This document shows positions 10,812 through 21,299 of a DNA stretch of 64,000 nucleotides, one piece after another. The notes beneath the pieces were generated by a model that was not told where the DNA came from, made no database searches, and worked only from the letters and a program-made list of their open reading frames with translations. The translations under genes were made by a program, and so were the position numbers. Source of the stretch: Aristolochia californica (lineage: Eukaryota; Streptophyta; Magnoliopsida; Piperales; Aristolochiaceae); assembly GCA_029961685.1 (NCBI GenBank), contig JARWKL010000006.1:9740748-9804747 (forward strand), given 5' to 3'. Every line of letters begins with the position of its first letter. Within the stretch, counting starts at the first letter, position 1.

Positions 10812-10820
10812 CCTTATATA
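10812..10820 (-). promoter_or_regulatory. TATA box of the viral promoter
   Basis: TATATAAGG on the minus strand sits between ORF4 and the leader, about 80 bases after the ORF4 stop. It is conserved in the copy at 57,835. It is the only good TATA element in the intergenic region, so the pregenomic RNA start is inferred about 30 bases downstream. Confidence 0.72.
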
Positions 10821-10900
10821 GAAGGAGTGAACTAAAGTGGATTTAAAACCATTTGAAATCCACCACTAAAAACATAAAGAAGCCTCTATGATTGAGGCGG

Positions 10901-11221
10901 TTATGAGTCATCATCTCTATAATTGAGATTCTTGGGTGAGTCATCTTTATCTCCATGATTGAGATTGGAACAAGACCTTTGATGTGCTTGGTCCCATAGC
11001 AACTTTTGTTGACGAAGAGCTTTCACTCTTATCCGATGAAGGTGGCTACTAGCGGCATCCCATGAATGTGACTTGATGGAAAGTGGCCGACCAAATATAA
11101 TATAGGAGCCTTGATTGATATGACAAATAGACCAGTTGTGGGCCGGAGGATAAAATTTCCTCTGTGGCTTTGGGACGGACTTGGCCGACGAATCTGGAAT
11201 AGATGTGTCTGTCATAGTCAT
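10901..11221 (-). CDS. ORF4 small basic protein, unknown function
   Basis: This is a 106-residue open frame, starting MTMTDTS, 11 bases after the ORF3 stop. The middle carries a conserved FGRP-SIKSHSWDAASS block followed by a basic helix-like segment (HRIRVKALRQQK). The tail is rich in Asp and Asn. The same gene is open in all four type A copies. I do not recognise a family. It is the last gene before the promoter, a place where caulimovirids often carry lineage-specific proteins. Compared with the 117-residue copies it lacks a short Asp-rich insertion. Confidence 0.65.
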   Translation of the reverse strand: MTMTDTSIPDSSAKSVPKPQRKFYPPAHNWSICHINQGSYIIFGRPLSIKSHSWDAASSHLHRIRVKALRQQKLLWDQAHQRSCSNLNHGDKDDSPKNLNYRDDDS

Positions 11222-11232
11222 ATCCTGTAAAA

Positions 11233-12531
11233 TTATTTTCCTTTAGATGTTGCTTTAAACATCTCTTATCATTGCATTAATATATTCGTCAGGATCCTCT
11301 GGAGGCTGACTGTCGGGTAAGAATTCATTAGCATTATCATCTTGCTCGGTACTATTAAAGTCCTCAATTTCTTCATCATCTTCTGCAACAGATGGTTATG
11401 AAACTGACATGTTGTCACCGACAGGGTGAGATGATGTGCCTTCATTGCACTTTGTAGCCATAGAATCCTTCGTTGATTCTAATAATTTTTTCATAATATC
11501 TTTTTCCGATATATTCGGAATCAAAATCTTCAATTGAGTCTTGAAACTTGCAAATAAATTTTTGGAGTCATAATGGACTTCCGGGACGCGATGCAATCCA
11601 AGATTGTTTTCATTTTGAATGATAGCAAACTCAATTTTCGCTACTTTTGAATCTATGTTGGGGAAATTTTTCCACCAACGAACATGAAATGTTCTTAATA
11701 ATACTGGTAGGTTTTTATCGTTAAAGCCTGTAGTACAATCCCATCTCCAAATCCATGGTAAAGAAAATACCATAAAGAAGATAAGACTGTCCCAATTCTT
11801 TGGGGTTTTTTCATAACCCAGAGCTTTAAGCTCAGGACTGGATTTAGTCCATTTTATAAAACGAACCTTAATGGGTTCAAGTAATATAGAAATGGGTGGC
11901 CCAAATTTGTTCCACCAAGCAAATACCCAACTGGGTAGAGGTAAGGACCTCTAAAAGACATTCTTTTCCCATTGGAAAAACCATGAATGTCTATGGGAGG
12001 GATTTTGGTAGTAAAAGGTATTATACCAAGAATCCATATAATCCCAATAATTAAATTCCTTATCATTAGGAAGATTAGCTGCTTTAGCTAAATCAAATTT
12101 TCCCCAAGTTGAGGGATGCATAAATCTTTGTATCATACATTTACTGTACGCTCTTGGGCTATCCCATTTAGCCACATTAGTCAGTGTATGATGCACTGAT
12201 ATGGAATTAAGGTGAACCAAATGGATTCAAAGGAATACCATCGTTTTCCTGCACGGATGGGACAATAGGCTTCTCCAAGCCATTTCTGTAACATCTCCCA
12301 AGAATCCAATGTACCCTCAAGGTCCTCTTTATTGAGGAGTAAGATTGTCTCCGAATCCGGAAGAGTAATATACTCTGGTTCTACTTCAAGTGTCTCCTTA
12401 TACGACACTGGGGCTTTGCCCTTCTTGTTTGAGGAATTTCCTCTTTCTTGATTCTTGCGGCCTCGGCCTCTGGATTGTTGATTACCACGTCCTCTCATTG
12501 GGAGTGGATTGCCCCTTGCGGGGTTATACAT
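11233..12531 (-). pseudogene. ORF3 protein, unknown function (broken)
   Basis: ORF3 starts at the ATG at 12529-12531, inside the last codons of ORF2 (ATGTATAA overlap), and would end at 11233-11235. The N-terminus is rich in Arg and Gly (RGRGNQQSRGRGRKNQ), suggesting nucleic-acid binding. The middle is Trp-rich, and the end is acidic. Its place after RNase H matches the transactivator/viroplasmin gene of caulimoviruses, but I see no viroplasmin motif. A one-base loss near 12,220 and an in-frame TAG at 11951-11953 break it. Also possible: an equivalent of the ORF2 protein of unknown function in florendoviruses. Confidence 0.75.
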
Positions 12532-13110
12532 GATTTTGACCCTGGAGAAATTCACGGGTTAAAAAATCAGGTAAGGAGTTTAATTCTCCTTTGATATGCT
12601 CTATATCAAAATCAAATGCGCTTAATTCAGCCTGCCATCTGGCAAATATTTGTTTGGAAGTAAGATTTTTCACATTCTTCTTAAGAATCAATTTTGCAGC
12701 AAAACAATCAACTCTTAAAAGAAATTTGTGATTTAATAAATCATCCTAAAATTTATGAATGCACTTAATTATTGCCAAAAATTTTTGTTTGACAGTAGAA
12801 TAATTAATTTGTGCATCATGCCAATTGCCAAAGGTAAATCGAACAAGTTCTTCTTTACCTGTGGGATTTCTTTGTTTTAAGATGCCACCATAGCCTATAT
12901 GGGAAGCATCAGTTTCTACAACCTTCGGATACGAAGGGTTAGTCAGGTTAAGACAAGGGAGTTGTTTAACCTTACTTTTGATCAGTTGGACGGCCTATGT
13001 ATGTTGAGGAGTCCAAGGCTCAGGATTCTTTCTGAGTCTTTTATGCAATATTGCGGAGTCTTTGGCAAGATGAGGATAATAATCCGCTATATAACTGAGA
13101 CTGCCTAAAG
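12524..13110 (-). pseudogene. ORF2 polyprotein, RNase H end only
   Basis: This is the C-terminal RNase H region, with the first-motif block VETDASHIGYGGILKQ (about 12,870-12,920) and the closing FLTREFLQ segment before the TAA. An in-frame stop lies in the QDDLLN region near 12,745 (CAG changed to TAG). The viral sequence is cut at about 13,110, where a GAAA array starts; the same border occurs at 55,550 on the other strand. Confidence 0.82.
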
Positions 13111-13996
13111 AATGGAATTAGAAAGGAAGAAAGAAACAAGAAAGAGAAAACAAAAAAAAATGCAAGAAAGAAATCAGAAAGAAAGAAAAATTAATGAACA
13201 AATAAAGAAAGACAAATAAAAAGAAAGAATAAATAAGAAAATAAAAACAAAGAAAGAATCACGATAGAAACAAACAAACAAAAAAGTTAGAAAGAAAGAA
13301 AAAAGAAAGGGAGAAAGGAAGGAAGAAAGATCTAAAGAAGACAAAAAGAAAGAAAGAAATAAAAAAATAAAAAGAAAGAAGAAGGAATCAATTAAGATAT
13401 AAGGCACATTGAAAAAAAGAAGAAAGGAGAAAAGAAGAAGAAAGAAATAATAAAGATATAAACAAGAAGAAAGAAAAAAGAAAAAAGAAGAACTATCCTC
13501 TTTCTTTATTCTTTCTTTCTTTTCGTCTTCTTTCTTTCTTATCTTTCTTGTCTGTTTCTTTATTGTTTTTTTTTTTTTTTGTTTATGAGTCTTTCTTTCT
13601 TTCTTTATTTCTTGCTTCTTTCTTTCTTGATTTTTCTTTTTTCTTCCTTCTTTCTTTCTTCCTTTCTATTTCAATTTTTTCATTATTTCTTCTTATTTCT
13701 TTCTTATTCTTTTTTTTACTTGTTTCTTTATTTGTTTCTAATTTCATTCCTTCCACTTTCTTCATTTTCTTCATTCATGCTTTCTTCTTTCTTATTTCTT
13801 TCAATGTGCCTTATTTCTTTATTTATTCTTTTCTCTTTATTTCTTCTTTCACATTCTCTCATTTGTTCTTTTTTTTTATTTCTTTCATTGTTTATGTTTC
13901 TTTCGTTCATTTTTCCGTGTTTCTTTTTTCATTTCTTCAACTTTCTTTCAATCTTTCCAATTTCTTTCTTTGTTCTTCTTCTCTTTTCTTCGTTTC

Positions 13997-14027
<31 letters not shown>

Positions 14028-14936
14028 TCTCTTCTTTTGTCTTTCTTTTTTATTTTCATCTTTCTTTCTATCTTGTTTCTTGCGCTTTTTGTTTCTTTTT
14101 TTCTTTCTTTCTTATTCTTTCTATCTATCAATCTTTCTTTGTTTCTATGATTTGTCTTTTTTTTTGTTTACTTTATTTCTTATTTTTTTCCTTTTATTTT
14201 TAATCATTATTACTTTCTTTCTTTCTTTCTTTAATATTTCTTATTTCTTTCCTTATTGATTCTTTCTTTTCTCTTCTTTCATTTTTTTATTTTGTATTTC
14301 ATTCTTTCATTCTTCTTTCTTTCTTTTCGCCTTCTTTCTTTCTTTCTTTCTTCCTCACTTCTTGTGTCTTTCTTGTTTATTTTTATCTTTCTTTCAACCT
14401 TGTTTCTTGCTGATCTATAAAGTAGAAAGAAAAGGAGAAATATAGAAGGAAAAGACGAAATATAGAAGGAAAAGGAGAAATATAGAAGGAAAAGGACAAA
14501 TATAGAAGAAAAGGCAAAATTTAGAAAGAAAAGGTGAAATATAGGAAGAAAAGGTGAAATTTAAAAAGGAAATGAAAAATATATAATGAAAGGCAAAATA
14601 TAAAAAGAAAGACGAAATATAGAAAGTAAGATGAAAAATAGAAAGAAAAGGTGAAAATATAGAAAGAATAGGTCAAATACAGAAACAAAGACAAAAAAAA
14701 AATAGAAAGAAAGACAAAATATAGAAAGAAAGGCGAAATAGATAAAGAAATATGAAATATAGAAAGAACGATGAAATAAATAAAGAAAGACAAAATATAG
14801 AAAAAAGTAAAAATATAGAAAGGAAGGCGAAATATAGTAATAAAGGCAAAATATAAAAAGAAATACGAAATATAGAAAAAAGGAAAAATATAGAAAAAAA
14901 GATGAAATGTAGAATGAAAGATGAATTATGTGATCC
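13111..14936. repeat. GAAA, TTTC and GAAATATAG arrays
   Basis: Three blocks follow each other: GAAA-type (13,111-13,495), TTTC-type (13,496-14,410) and a GAAATATAGAAAGAAAAGG minisatellite (14,411-14,936). The same three occur reversed at 53,730-55,550 as part of the inverted duplication. The marker block CAATGTGCCTTATTTC is at 13,802 on the plus strand and its reverse form at about 13,405. No gene is present. Confidence 0.92.
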
Positions 14937-15212
14937 CGTCCATCAAACCTACTTCAACTTAGAAGAAAGGAACCTTCACCCTTTCTAGTACCATGGGAAT
15001 TAAAACCATGGAACAAACAATTAATTTTGAAAATCAAGATTCAACTCTAAAATTATTAGAGATAACATATTTAAATAAGTATCTTTTAGATACTGAAAAG
15101 AAATATATGCATATAGGGTGCATTCAAATTGCATTCAAACCCCTAACATTATTAGGGATGAATACTTGTTTACAGGCCATCCTCTGTGATGGAAGATGTT
15201 TGGATTGGAAAC
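14937..15212 (+). pseudogene. Movement protein gene, 5' part (type B)
   Basis: About 90 codons from the N-terminal half of the type B movement protein remain, starting inside the gene next to the minisatellite. An in-frame TAG occurs near 14,960. At about 15,212, after the segment coding CLDWKPS, it is fused to ORF2 sequence; TCT is shared by both parents at the join. Confidence 0.83.
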
Positions 15213-17180
15213 CCTCTCATAAAAAGACTAGTCATGAATCTAGAGGACCTCCTCCTAGAAGGAATCCTCCAAACAAAAAGAAAAGTGTTTGTTATAAATG
15301 TGAAAATTAGACCACTATTCAAATCGATGCAAGACAAAGGAGAAAATTAACCAACTTGAAATAGATGAAAGATTAAGACTTCAGTTGGCTAAAATTCTCT
15401 TAAATTCTGATTCAGGGATGACTATTCCTACCAATCCTCAATCAGAAGAAGACCACAGTTGTAGTTGTTCTCATCTCAAATCTGTGGCACAAATACATCA
15501 GATTTATGTTCTTACTTCTGATCAACAGGTTTTACTTGAGAACATTGATCTAGAAGAAGATCCCTTGAGGAAAAGATATATAATAAAAGAATATTTTGAA
15601 AAATCTTCAAAGAATAGCCAAGGGGTCAAACCCTATTCTTTGAAAGAAGTGGTAAGTCGTTATGAAGAATCTACTTCTTCAAAACAAGGTCATTATGAAG
15701 AATCTACTTCTTTAAAACCACCAGTCACGCTAAATACTTCACAAGGAGAAATTAAAGATATCAAGCTTGAACTAAAAGAGTTAAAATTTTTGTATAAAAA
15801 TCTTGAACAACAAATTGAAAAATAGGAGAAAACATCAAATGATAGTTTTCTGTATCAAATCACCAAAGTCACTCATCAAAAGTGGCATACCAAAATTAAT
15901 TTGGTTATCAATTAGAACTTTGTCATTCCCCATTTGACAACTCTGATCAATAGTGGAGCAGATTTAAGCTATATCCAAGAAGGGCTAATCCCAACCCAGT
16001 ATTTTGAAAAAACAACCCAATCGTTGGCCAATGCAGAGGGCAAGAAAATGAAAATGAAATATAAATTAAACAATGCCTCTATCTGCACTAATGATCTGTG
16101 CATAACTACATATTTTCTGTTAGTCAAAGATATGACTCAACAAGTCATATTAGGCACTCCATTTTTGGAAAAAATTATGTCAATTAAAGGCATTGATAAC
16201 CAAGGAATCCTTGGAGAGGTTAATAAAAAAACAATATATTTCTCTTTCAAATCTCAACCAAAGGTAAGTTATATAAAAGAGATTTCTGAATTGAGAAATA
16301 TTAAAGTAAACCAAACTAATTTCCTGCATAAAGAAATTCAATTTCTAAATCTACAAAAGCAATTGGAAACTATAGACATTAAAGAGAAAATTAGTTCTCT
16401 TCATAAATTTTTTTCTACAGAAATTTCTAGCGATATTTCTGCAACATTTTGGGAAAGACATAAATATATTGTGTCTTTACCCTATATTGTTGGGTTTAAT
16501 GAAAGGACCATTCCCACCAAAGCTAGGCCTAGCGAAATGAAATATACTTTTCTAGACCTATGCAAGAAAGAAATCCAAAATCTTTTGGATAAAAAATTAA
16601 TTAGAAAATCCTGCTCCCCATGAAGTTGTACTACTTTTTATGTCAATAAAAATGCAGAAAAGGAACGAGTTCCTCGATTAGTGGTTAATTATAAACCACT
16701 CAATGATTGTTTGAAATGGATCAAATATCCAATTCCAAACAAAAAAGATTTATTAGACAAATTTTTTTATGCTAAAGTCTTTTCAAAATTTGATTTGAAA
16801 TCTGGATATTGGCAAATTCAAATCAATGAAAAGGATAAATATAAAATTGCATTCACTGTCCCTTCTGGACATTTTGAATGGAATGTTATGCCTTTTGGTT
16901 TGAAGAATGCTCCATCTGAATTTCAGAATATCACGAATGATATTTTTGCCTCTTATTCTGAATTTACCATTGTTTACATTGATGACATATTAGTTTATTC
17001 AAAATCCATTGATGCTCATTTTAAGCATTTAAATGTTTTCAAAACAGTTATTAGAAAACATGGGTTGGTAATATCAGCTCCCAAAATGAAATTGTTTCAG
17101 ACCTCTGTTAGATTTTTAGGTCATAATATTCACAAGGGAAAAATAGTTCCCATTGATAGAAGCATTGAGTTTGTAGTCTC
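15213..17180 (+). pseudogene. ORF2 polyprotein, knuckle to RT (type B, broken)
   Basis: The piece starts in the Arg/Pro-rich region before the knuckle. The CCHC knuckle is destroyed at 15,296-15,325: a base is lost and a TAG appears after the second Cys. The linker with repeated SSKQ units follows, then the protease, whose active site reads NSGA (Asn codon 15949-15951) instead of DSGA. The RT fingers and palm follow, with YIDD at 16975-16986. A TGG-to-TGA stop is at 16621-16623. Sequence ends before the RNase H. Confidence 0.87.
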
Positions 17181-17228
17181 AACCGCCTCAATCATAGAGG
17201 CTTATCTTGTGTTTATTGGTGGATTTCT
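17181..17228 (+). other. Viral intergenic fragment
   Basis: About 48 bases match the sequence just after ORF4 (CCGCCTCAATCATAGAGGC), joined to RT by deletion and passing into a GAAA array. The same border to the array is seen at 46,734. Confidence 0.78.
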
Positions 17229-17421
17229 AAGATAGAAAGATAGATAAAAAATAAACAAGAAAGAAGGAAAAAGAGAGGAAGAAAGAAATAATGAAGAAAG
17301 AAACAAGGAAAAAAGAATGAAAGAAACATAAACAATGAAATAAAGCAACAAAAAATATCTGACAAAAAAGAAAGAAACAATAAATAAAGATAGAAAGAAG
17401 AATGGAAGAAAGAAAGAAACT

Positions 17422-17452
<31 letters not shown>

Positions 17453-17459
17453 AGACAAA

Positions 17460-17493
<34 letters not shown>

Positions 17494-18470
17494 AAAAAAT
17501 GGAAGAAGAAAGAAATAAATAAAGCAAAAAAATGATAGATAGAAAGAAGAAAGAAAAAGGAAAGAAAATAGAAAGGGAGAAATAATGAAAAATATAAAAA
17601 AAGAAACATGAAATAAAGAAACCAGAAAGAATAAAAGAAAGAACAAGAAATAAAGAAAGAATAAAAGACGAAAGGAAAAACAAGAAAGAATGAAAAAAAC
17701 AAGAAAGAACAAATAAAAAAGGCACATAGAAAGAAATAAGAAACGAGAAAAGGAGAACAAAGAAAGAATCACGATAGAAAGACACAAACAAATAAGTCCA
17801 AAGATAGAGTAAGAAAGAAAGAAGAAATAAAGAAAGAAAAATGAAAAAGAAAGGAAGGAAGAAAAAAAGAACACAAAAAGAAAAAAATGAAAGAAAAAAA
17901 GGAAAAATGAAAGGATCAAGAAAGACAAAACCAAGAAAGAAACAAGAAAGGTTAAGGAAGAAAAAAATAAATAAGGATTAAAGAAAGAAGAAAAAAAGAG
18001 AGATTCGTAGATAAATAAGTAGATAGAAAAAATAATCAGGAAATAAAAAAACAAAAAAGCAAGAAACAAGAATGAAAGAAAGATAAAATTAAACAAGAAA
18101 GACACAAGAAGTGAGGAAGAAAGAAAGAAGACAAAAATAAAGAAAGAAAACGAAAGAAAGAAAGAAGAACGAAATAAAGAAAGACAAAAGAAAAAAATGA
18201 AAGAAGAGAAAAGCAAGAATCAATAAGGAAAGAAACAAGAAAGATTAAAGAAAGAAGCAAAAAATAAAGATAGAAAGAAGAATGAAAGAAAGAAAGAAAC
18301 AAGAAAGAAAGAAAGAAAGAAAGAAGACTAAAAGAAAGAAAGAAAGATATAAAGACCAAAAAAAAGAAAGAAAGATAAAAAAATGGAAGAAGAAAGAAAT
18401 AAATAAAGGAAAAATGATAGACAGAAAGAAGAAAGAAAAAGGAAAGAAAATAGAAAGGGCGAAAGAACAT
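17229..18470. repeat. GAAA polypurine array
   Basis: This is 1.24 kb of purine-rich sequence on the plus strand with pure GAAA runs near 17,430-17,490 and 18,300-18,325. It mirrors the TTTC array at 45,478-46,733. A reverse marker block (GGCACATAGAAAG) is at about 17,719. No gene is present. Confidence 0.93.
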
Positions 18471-18551
18471 AATATGATTCATTTGTGCCACAGATTGTAG
18501 ATGAGAACAACTACAATCTTGGTCTTCTTCTGATTGGCTGGATGAAGCATA
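18471..18551 (-). pseudogene. ORF2 linker fragment
   Basis: Eighty bases code, on the minus strand, for the Cys/Ser-rich linker between knuckle and protease (block with CSCSHLQSVAQ). It forms the inner end of the inverted duplication (shared to about 18,512) and is then joined to coat protein sequence at about 18,552. Confidence 0.75.
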
Positions 18552-19597
18552 AATCCTACCTCATTACCTAACCTTTTTCTTACCTTGCTGGCAAAAAGAG
18601 TAGGTAATCCATCAATAAATTTAGCTTTCCAATATTCATTATTGGCATCTGGTCTTTGCATAACCTTAGTGAGGAAAACATCCTTATACCATCTAAAATG
18701 GCTAAGTGTTCGACACCTAAGATTTTTCAAAACCTCTCTTCCCTTATCTGATTGGGCAGTAAAATTTCCAATGAAATGATGAACAATACTGGAAATTAGG
18801 GTTTAAACTGCATCGTCCTCACCGAGGTAGGCTTGGCCAGATTCAGTTTTGATAACCTTCTTTGAATTATAAATTTCCTGATGTTGTTCAAGGGTGAGGA
18901 TATTATCCCACCAACCTTTGAGGGCTCCAGAAAACCCTGCAGTAAGCATTTCTGCAATTCCTTGATCGAAATTCTTATGTTACCGACAAATTGTACAATA
19001 CATAAGCATTTAGCGACAATGTTCGAATATCTGATATTCAAATAATCCATCTATTTTCCATTCATAAATGGATTTGCCATCATAAGATTTTTTTTATCTA
19101 AATACACTTCCTCTTCATACAATAGGTCCTGTAGCGTAGGCCTATGGTAATAAAGTTTGTGATTTAGATCCCAATGCCGAGTAGATTTTTTATCATAATC
19201 TAATTTTTGGATACTCGGGTCTTGAATCATTTCTTGAAGAATTTATTCAATCTGTGTAACATTGGTTAGACCTAAATCTTTGAGATTCAAGTCTTGACCT
19301 ACATCAGAATCAGAGTATGCTGAAGGAGTTAAATCTTCAGTATTTTGAGATGAAGAAGAATCTTCATGAGATTCTAGCACTTGAATGCTTTTTAGAATCT
19401 CGGCAGCTTTGGCTTCCTTGGCTTGTTTGAGTTGATCTTCAGAAAGATTCAACCGTCATAGCCAAGATAATAATTCCTCAGCAACTTCAGAATTATTATC
19501 CAATCTAAAGTTCCTAATGGGAACAGGTGGTTTGATGAGTTGTTTATTGTTCATCAATAAAGGTAATTTTCGAGAAGATAAGTCATAAGGATTTTGA
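18552..19597 (-). pseudogene. ORF2 coat protein fragment
   Basis: This is the coat protein core and the acidic region before it, on the minus strand. Readable blocks include TLSHFRWYKDVFL and GWWDN. Stops are present near 18,805 and 19,250. At 19,597 it fuses to intergenic DNA that normally lies after ORF4, so the promoter, leader, MP and start of ORF2 are missing. The same fusion is at 38,822. Confidence 0.83.
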
Positions 19598-19637
19598 AAC
19601 CATTTGAAATCCACCACTAAAACAAAAAAGTAATCCT

Positions 19638-19991
19638 CTATAATTGAGGCGGTTGTGAGTCATTATCTCTATAATTGAGATTCTTGGATGAGTCATCTTG
19701 ATCATCTTTATCATCTGGATCTCCATGATTGAGATTAGGACAAGACCTTTGATGGGCTTGGTCCCATAACATCTTTTGTTGACGAAGAGCTTTTACTCTT
19801 ATCCTATGCAGGCGGCTACTGGCGGCATCCCATGAATGTGACTTTATGGAGAATGGCCGACCAAAGATACTGTATGAGCCTGGCGTGATATGACAAATAG
19901 GCCAACTGTGGGCCGGAGGATAAGATTTCCTCTGTAGCTTTTGGACGGACTTGGCCGACGAATCAAGAACAGATTTATCTGTCATAGTCAT
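19638..19991 (-). CDS. ORF4 small basic protein, unknown function
   Basis: This is a 117-residue open frame with the conserved centre FGRPFSIKSHSWDAASSRLHR and a basic stretch after it, ending in a run rich in Asp. It starts MTMTDKS, 12 bases after the ORF3 stop at 20004. It is nearly identical to the copy at 38,862-39,215, as part of the direct duplication. Its own promoter region is deleted, so it is probably silent. Function unknown. Confidence 0.62.
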   Translation of the reverse strand: MTMTDKSVLDSSAKSVQKLQRKSYPPAHSWPICHITPGSYSIFGRPFSIKSHSWDAASSRLHRIRVKALRQQKMLWDQAHQRSCPNLNHGDPDDKDDQDDSSKNLNYRDNDSQPPQL

Positions 19992-20003
19992 TTCCTGAAA
20001 AAA

Positions 20004-21299
20004 TTATTTGCCTTTAGATGTTGATTTAAACATCTCTATCATTGCATTGATATATTCGTCAGGATCCTCTGGGGGCTGACTATCTGGTAAGAATTTATTA
20101 GCATTATCATCATGCTCTGTACTAGTAAAGTCCTCAATGTCTTCATCATCTGCAACGGATGGTTCCGAAACTGACATGTTGTCATCCGCAGGGTGAGCTG
20201 ATGTGCCTTCATTGCACTTAGTAGCCATAGAATCCTTCATTGATTTGAATAATTTTTTCATAATATCTTTTTCCAATATATTCGGAATCAAACTCTTTAA
20301 TTGAGTTTTTAAACTGGTAAATAAATTATCGGAGTCATAATGGACTTCCGGGACGCGATGCAATCCAAGATTATTTTCATTTTGCATGATAGCAGACTTA
20401 ATTTCTGCTACTTTTGTATCAATGTTGGGGAAATTTTTCCACCAACGAACATGAAATGTTCTTACTAATACTGGTAGGCTTTTTTCATTAAAGCCTGTTG
20501 TACAATCCCATCTCCAAATCCATGGTAAAGAAAATACCATAAAGAAGATAAGATTATCCCACTGTTTTGGGGGTTTTTCATAACCCAGAGCTTTAAGCTC
20601 AGGACTCGATTGAGTCCATTTGACAAAACAAGCCTTAATGGGCTCAGGTAAGATCGAAATGGGTGGCCCAAATTTGTTCCACCAGGCAAATACCCAATTG
20701 GGTAGAGGTAAGGACCTCTAAAAAATATTCTTTTCCCATTGGAAAAACCATGAATGTCTATGGGAAGGATTTTGGTAATAAAAGGTATTATTCCAAGAAT
20801 CCATATAATCCCAATAATTAAATTCCTTATCATTAGGAAGGTTAGCTGCTTTAGCTAAATCAAATTTTCCCCAAGTTGAGGGATGCATAAATCTTTGTAT
20901 TGTACATTTGTTGTACGCTCTTGGGCTATCCTATTTAGTCACATTGGTCAGTGTATGATGCACTGCTATTGAATTTAAATGAACCAAAATTGATTAAAAG
21001 GAATACCATCGTTTTCCTGCACGGATGGGACAGTAGGCTTCTCCAAGCCATTTCTGTAACATCTCCCAGGAATCCAATGTACCCTCAAGGTCCTCTTTAT
21101 TGAGGAATAAAATTGTCTCTTTATCCGGAAGAGTAATATACTCTGGTTCGACTTCAAGTGTCTCTTTATACGACACTGGGGCTTTGCCCTTCTTGTCGGA
21201 GGAATTTCCTCATTCTTGATTCTTTCGGCCTCGGTCTCTTGATTTTTTATTACCACGTCCTCTCATTGGGAGTGGATTGCCCCTTGCGGGGTTATACAT
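20004..21299 (-). pseudogene. ORF3 protein, unknown function (broken)
   Basis: The ATG (21297-21299) overlaps the ORF2 stop in the ATGTATAA arrangement. The C-terminal 178 residues (20,004-20,540) are open, with the tryptophan-rich WRWDCTTGF block and the acidic end. Upstream frames are interrupted, including the TAG at 20718-20720 shared with three other copies. The RG-rich start is damaged near 21,215. Function unknown. Confidence 0.75.

Larger units (their letters stand above)
8967..13110 (-). mobile_element. Endogenous caulimovirid element 2 (type A, permuted)
   Basis: Read on the minus strand from the right, this copy starts inside RNase H, runs through ORF3, ORF4, the complete intergenic region with TATA box, poly(A) signal and primer binding site, the movement protein gene, and ends a short way into ORF2. 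It is thus a circular permutation of the viral genome, with no terminal repeats. From about 9,880 rightwards it is near-identical to the opposite strand of 55.5-58.8 kb. Confidence 0.9.
14937..17228 (+). mobile_element. Endogenous caulimovirid element 3 (type B, two internal deletions)
   Basis: This is a shortened relative of element 7 on the opposite strand. It keeps the start of the movement protein gene, jumps at about 15,212 to the basic/zinc-knuckle region of ORF2, continues through protease and most of RT, then jumps at about 17,180 to the intergenic region beside ORF4. Shared mutations with element 7 show that both derive from one parent. Confidence 0.88.
9880..18512 (+). repeat. Left arm of a large inverted duplication
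   Basis: This segment is matched by the reverse complement of 45,437-58,775. Collinearity is exact over viral genes, arrays and their borders: paired positions sum to about 68,655 up to 15,210, about 66,164 from there to 17,180, and about 63,950 after that. The two steps are deletions in this arm of about 2.5 and 2.2 kb. Beyond 9,880 towards 8,967 the match continues but visibly less well, at the level of any two type A copies. Confidence 0.88.
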
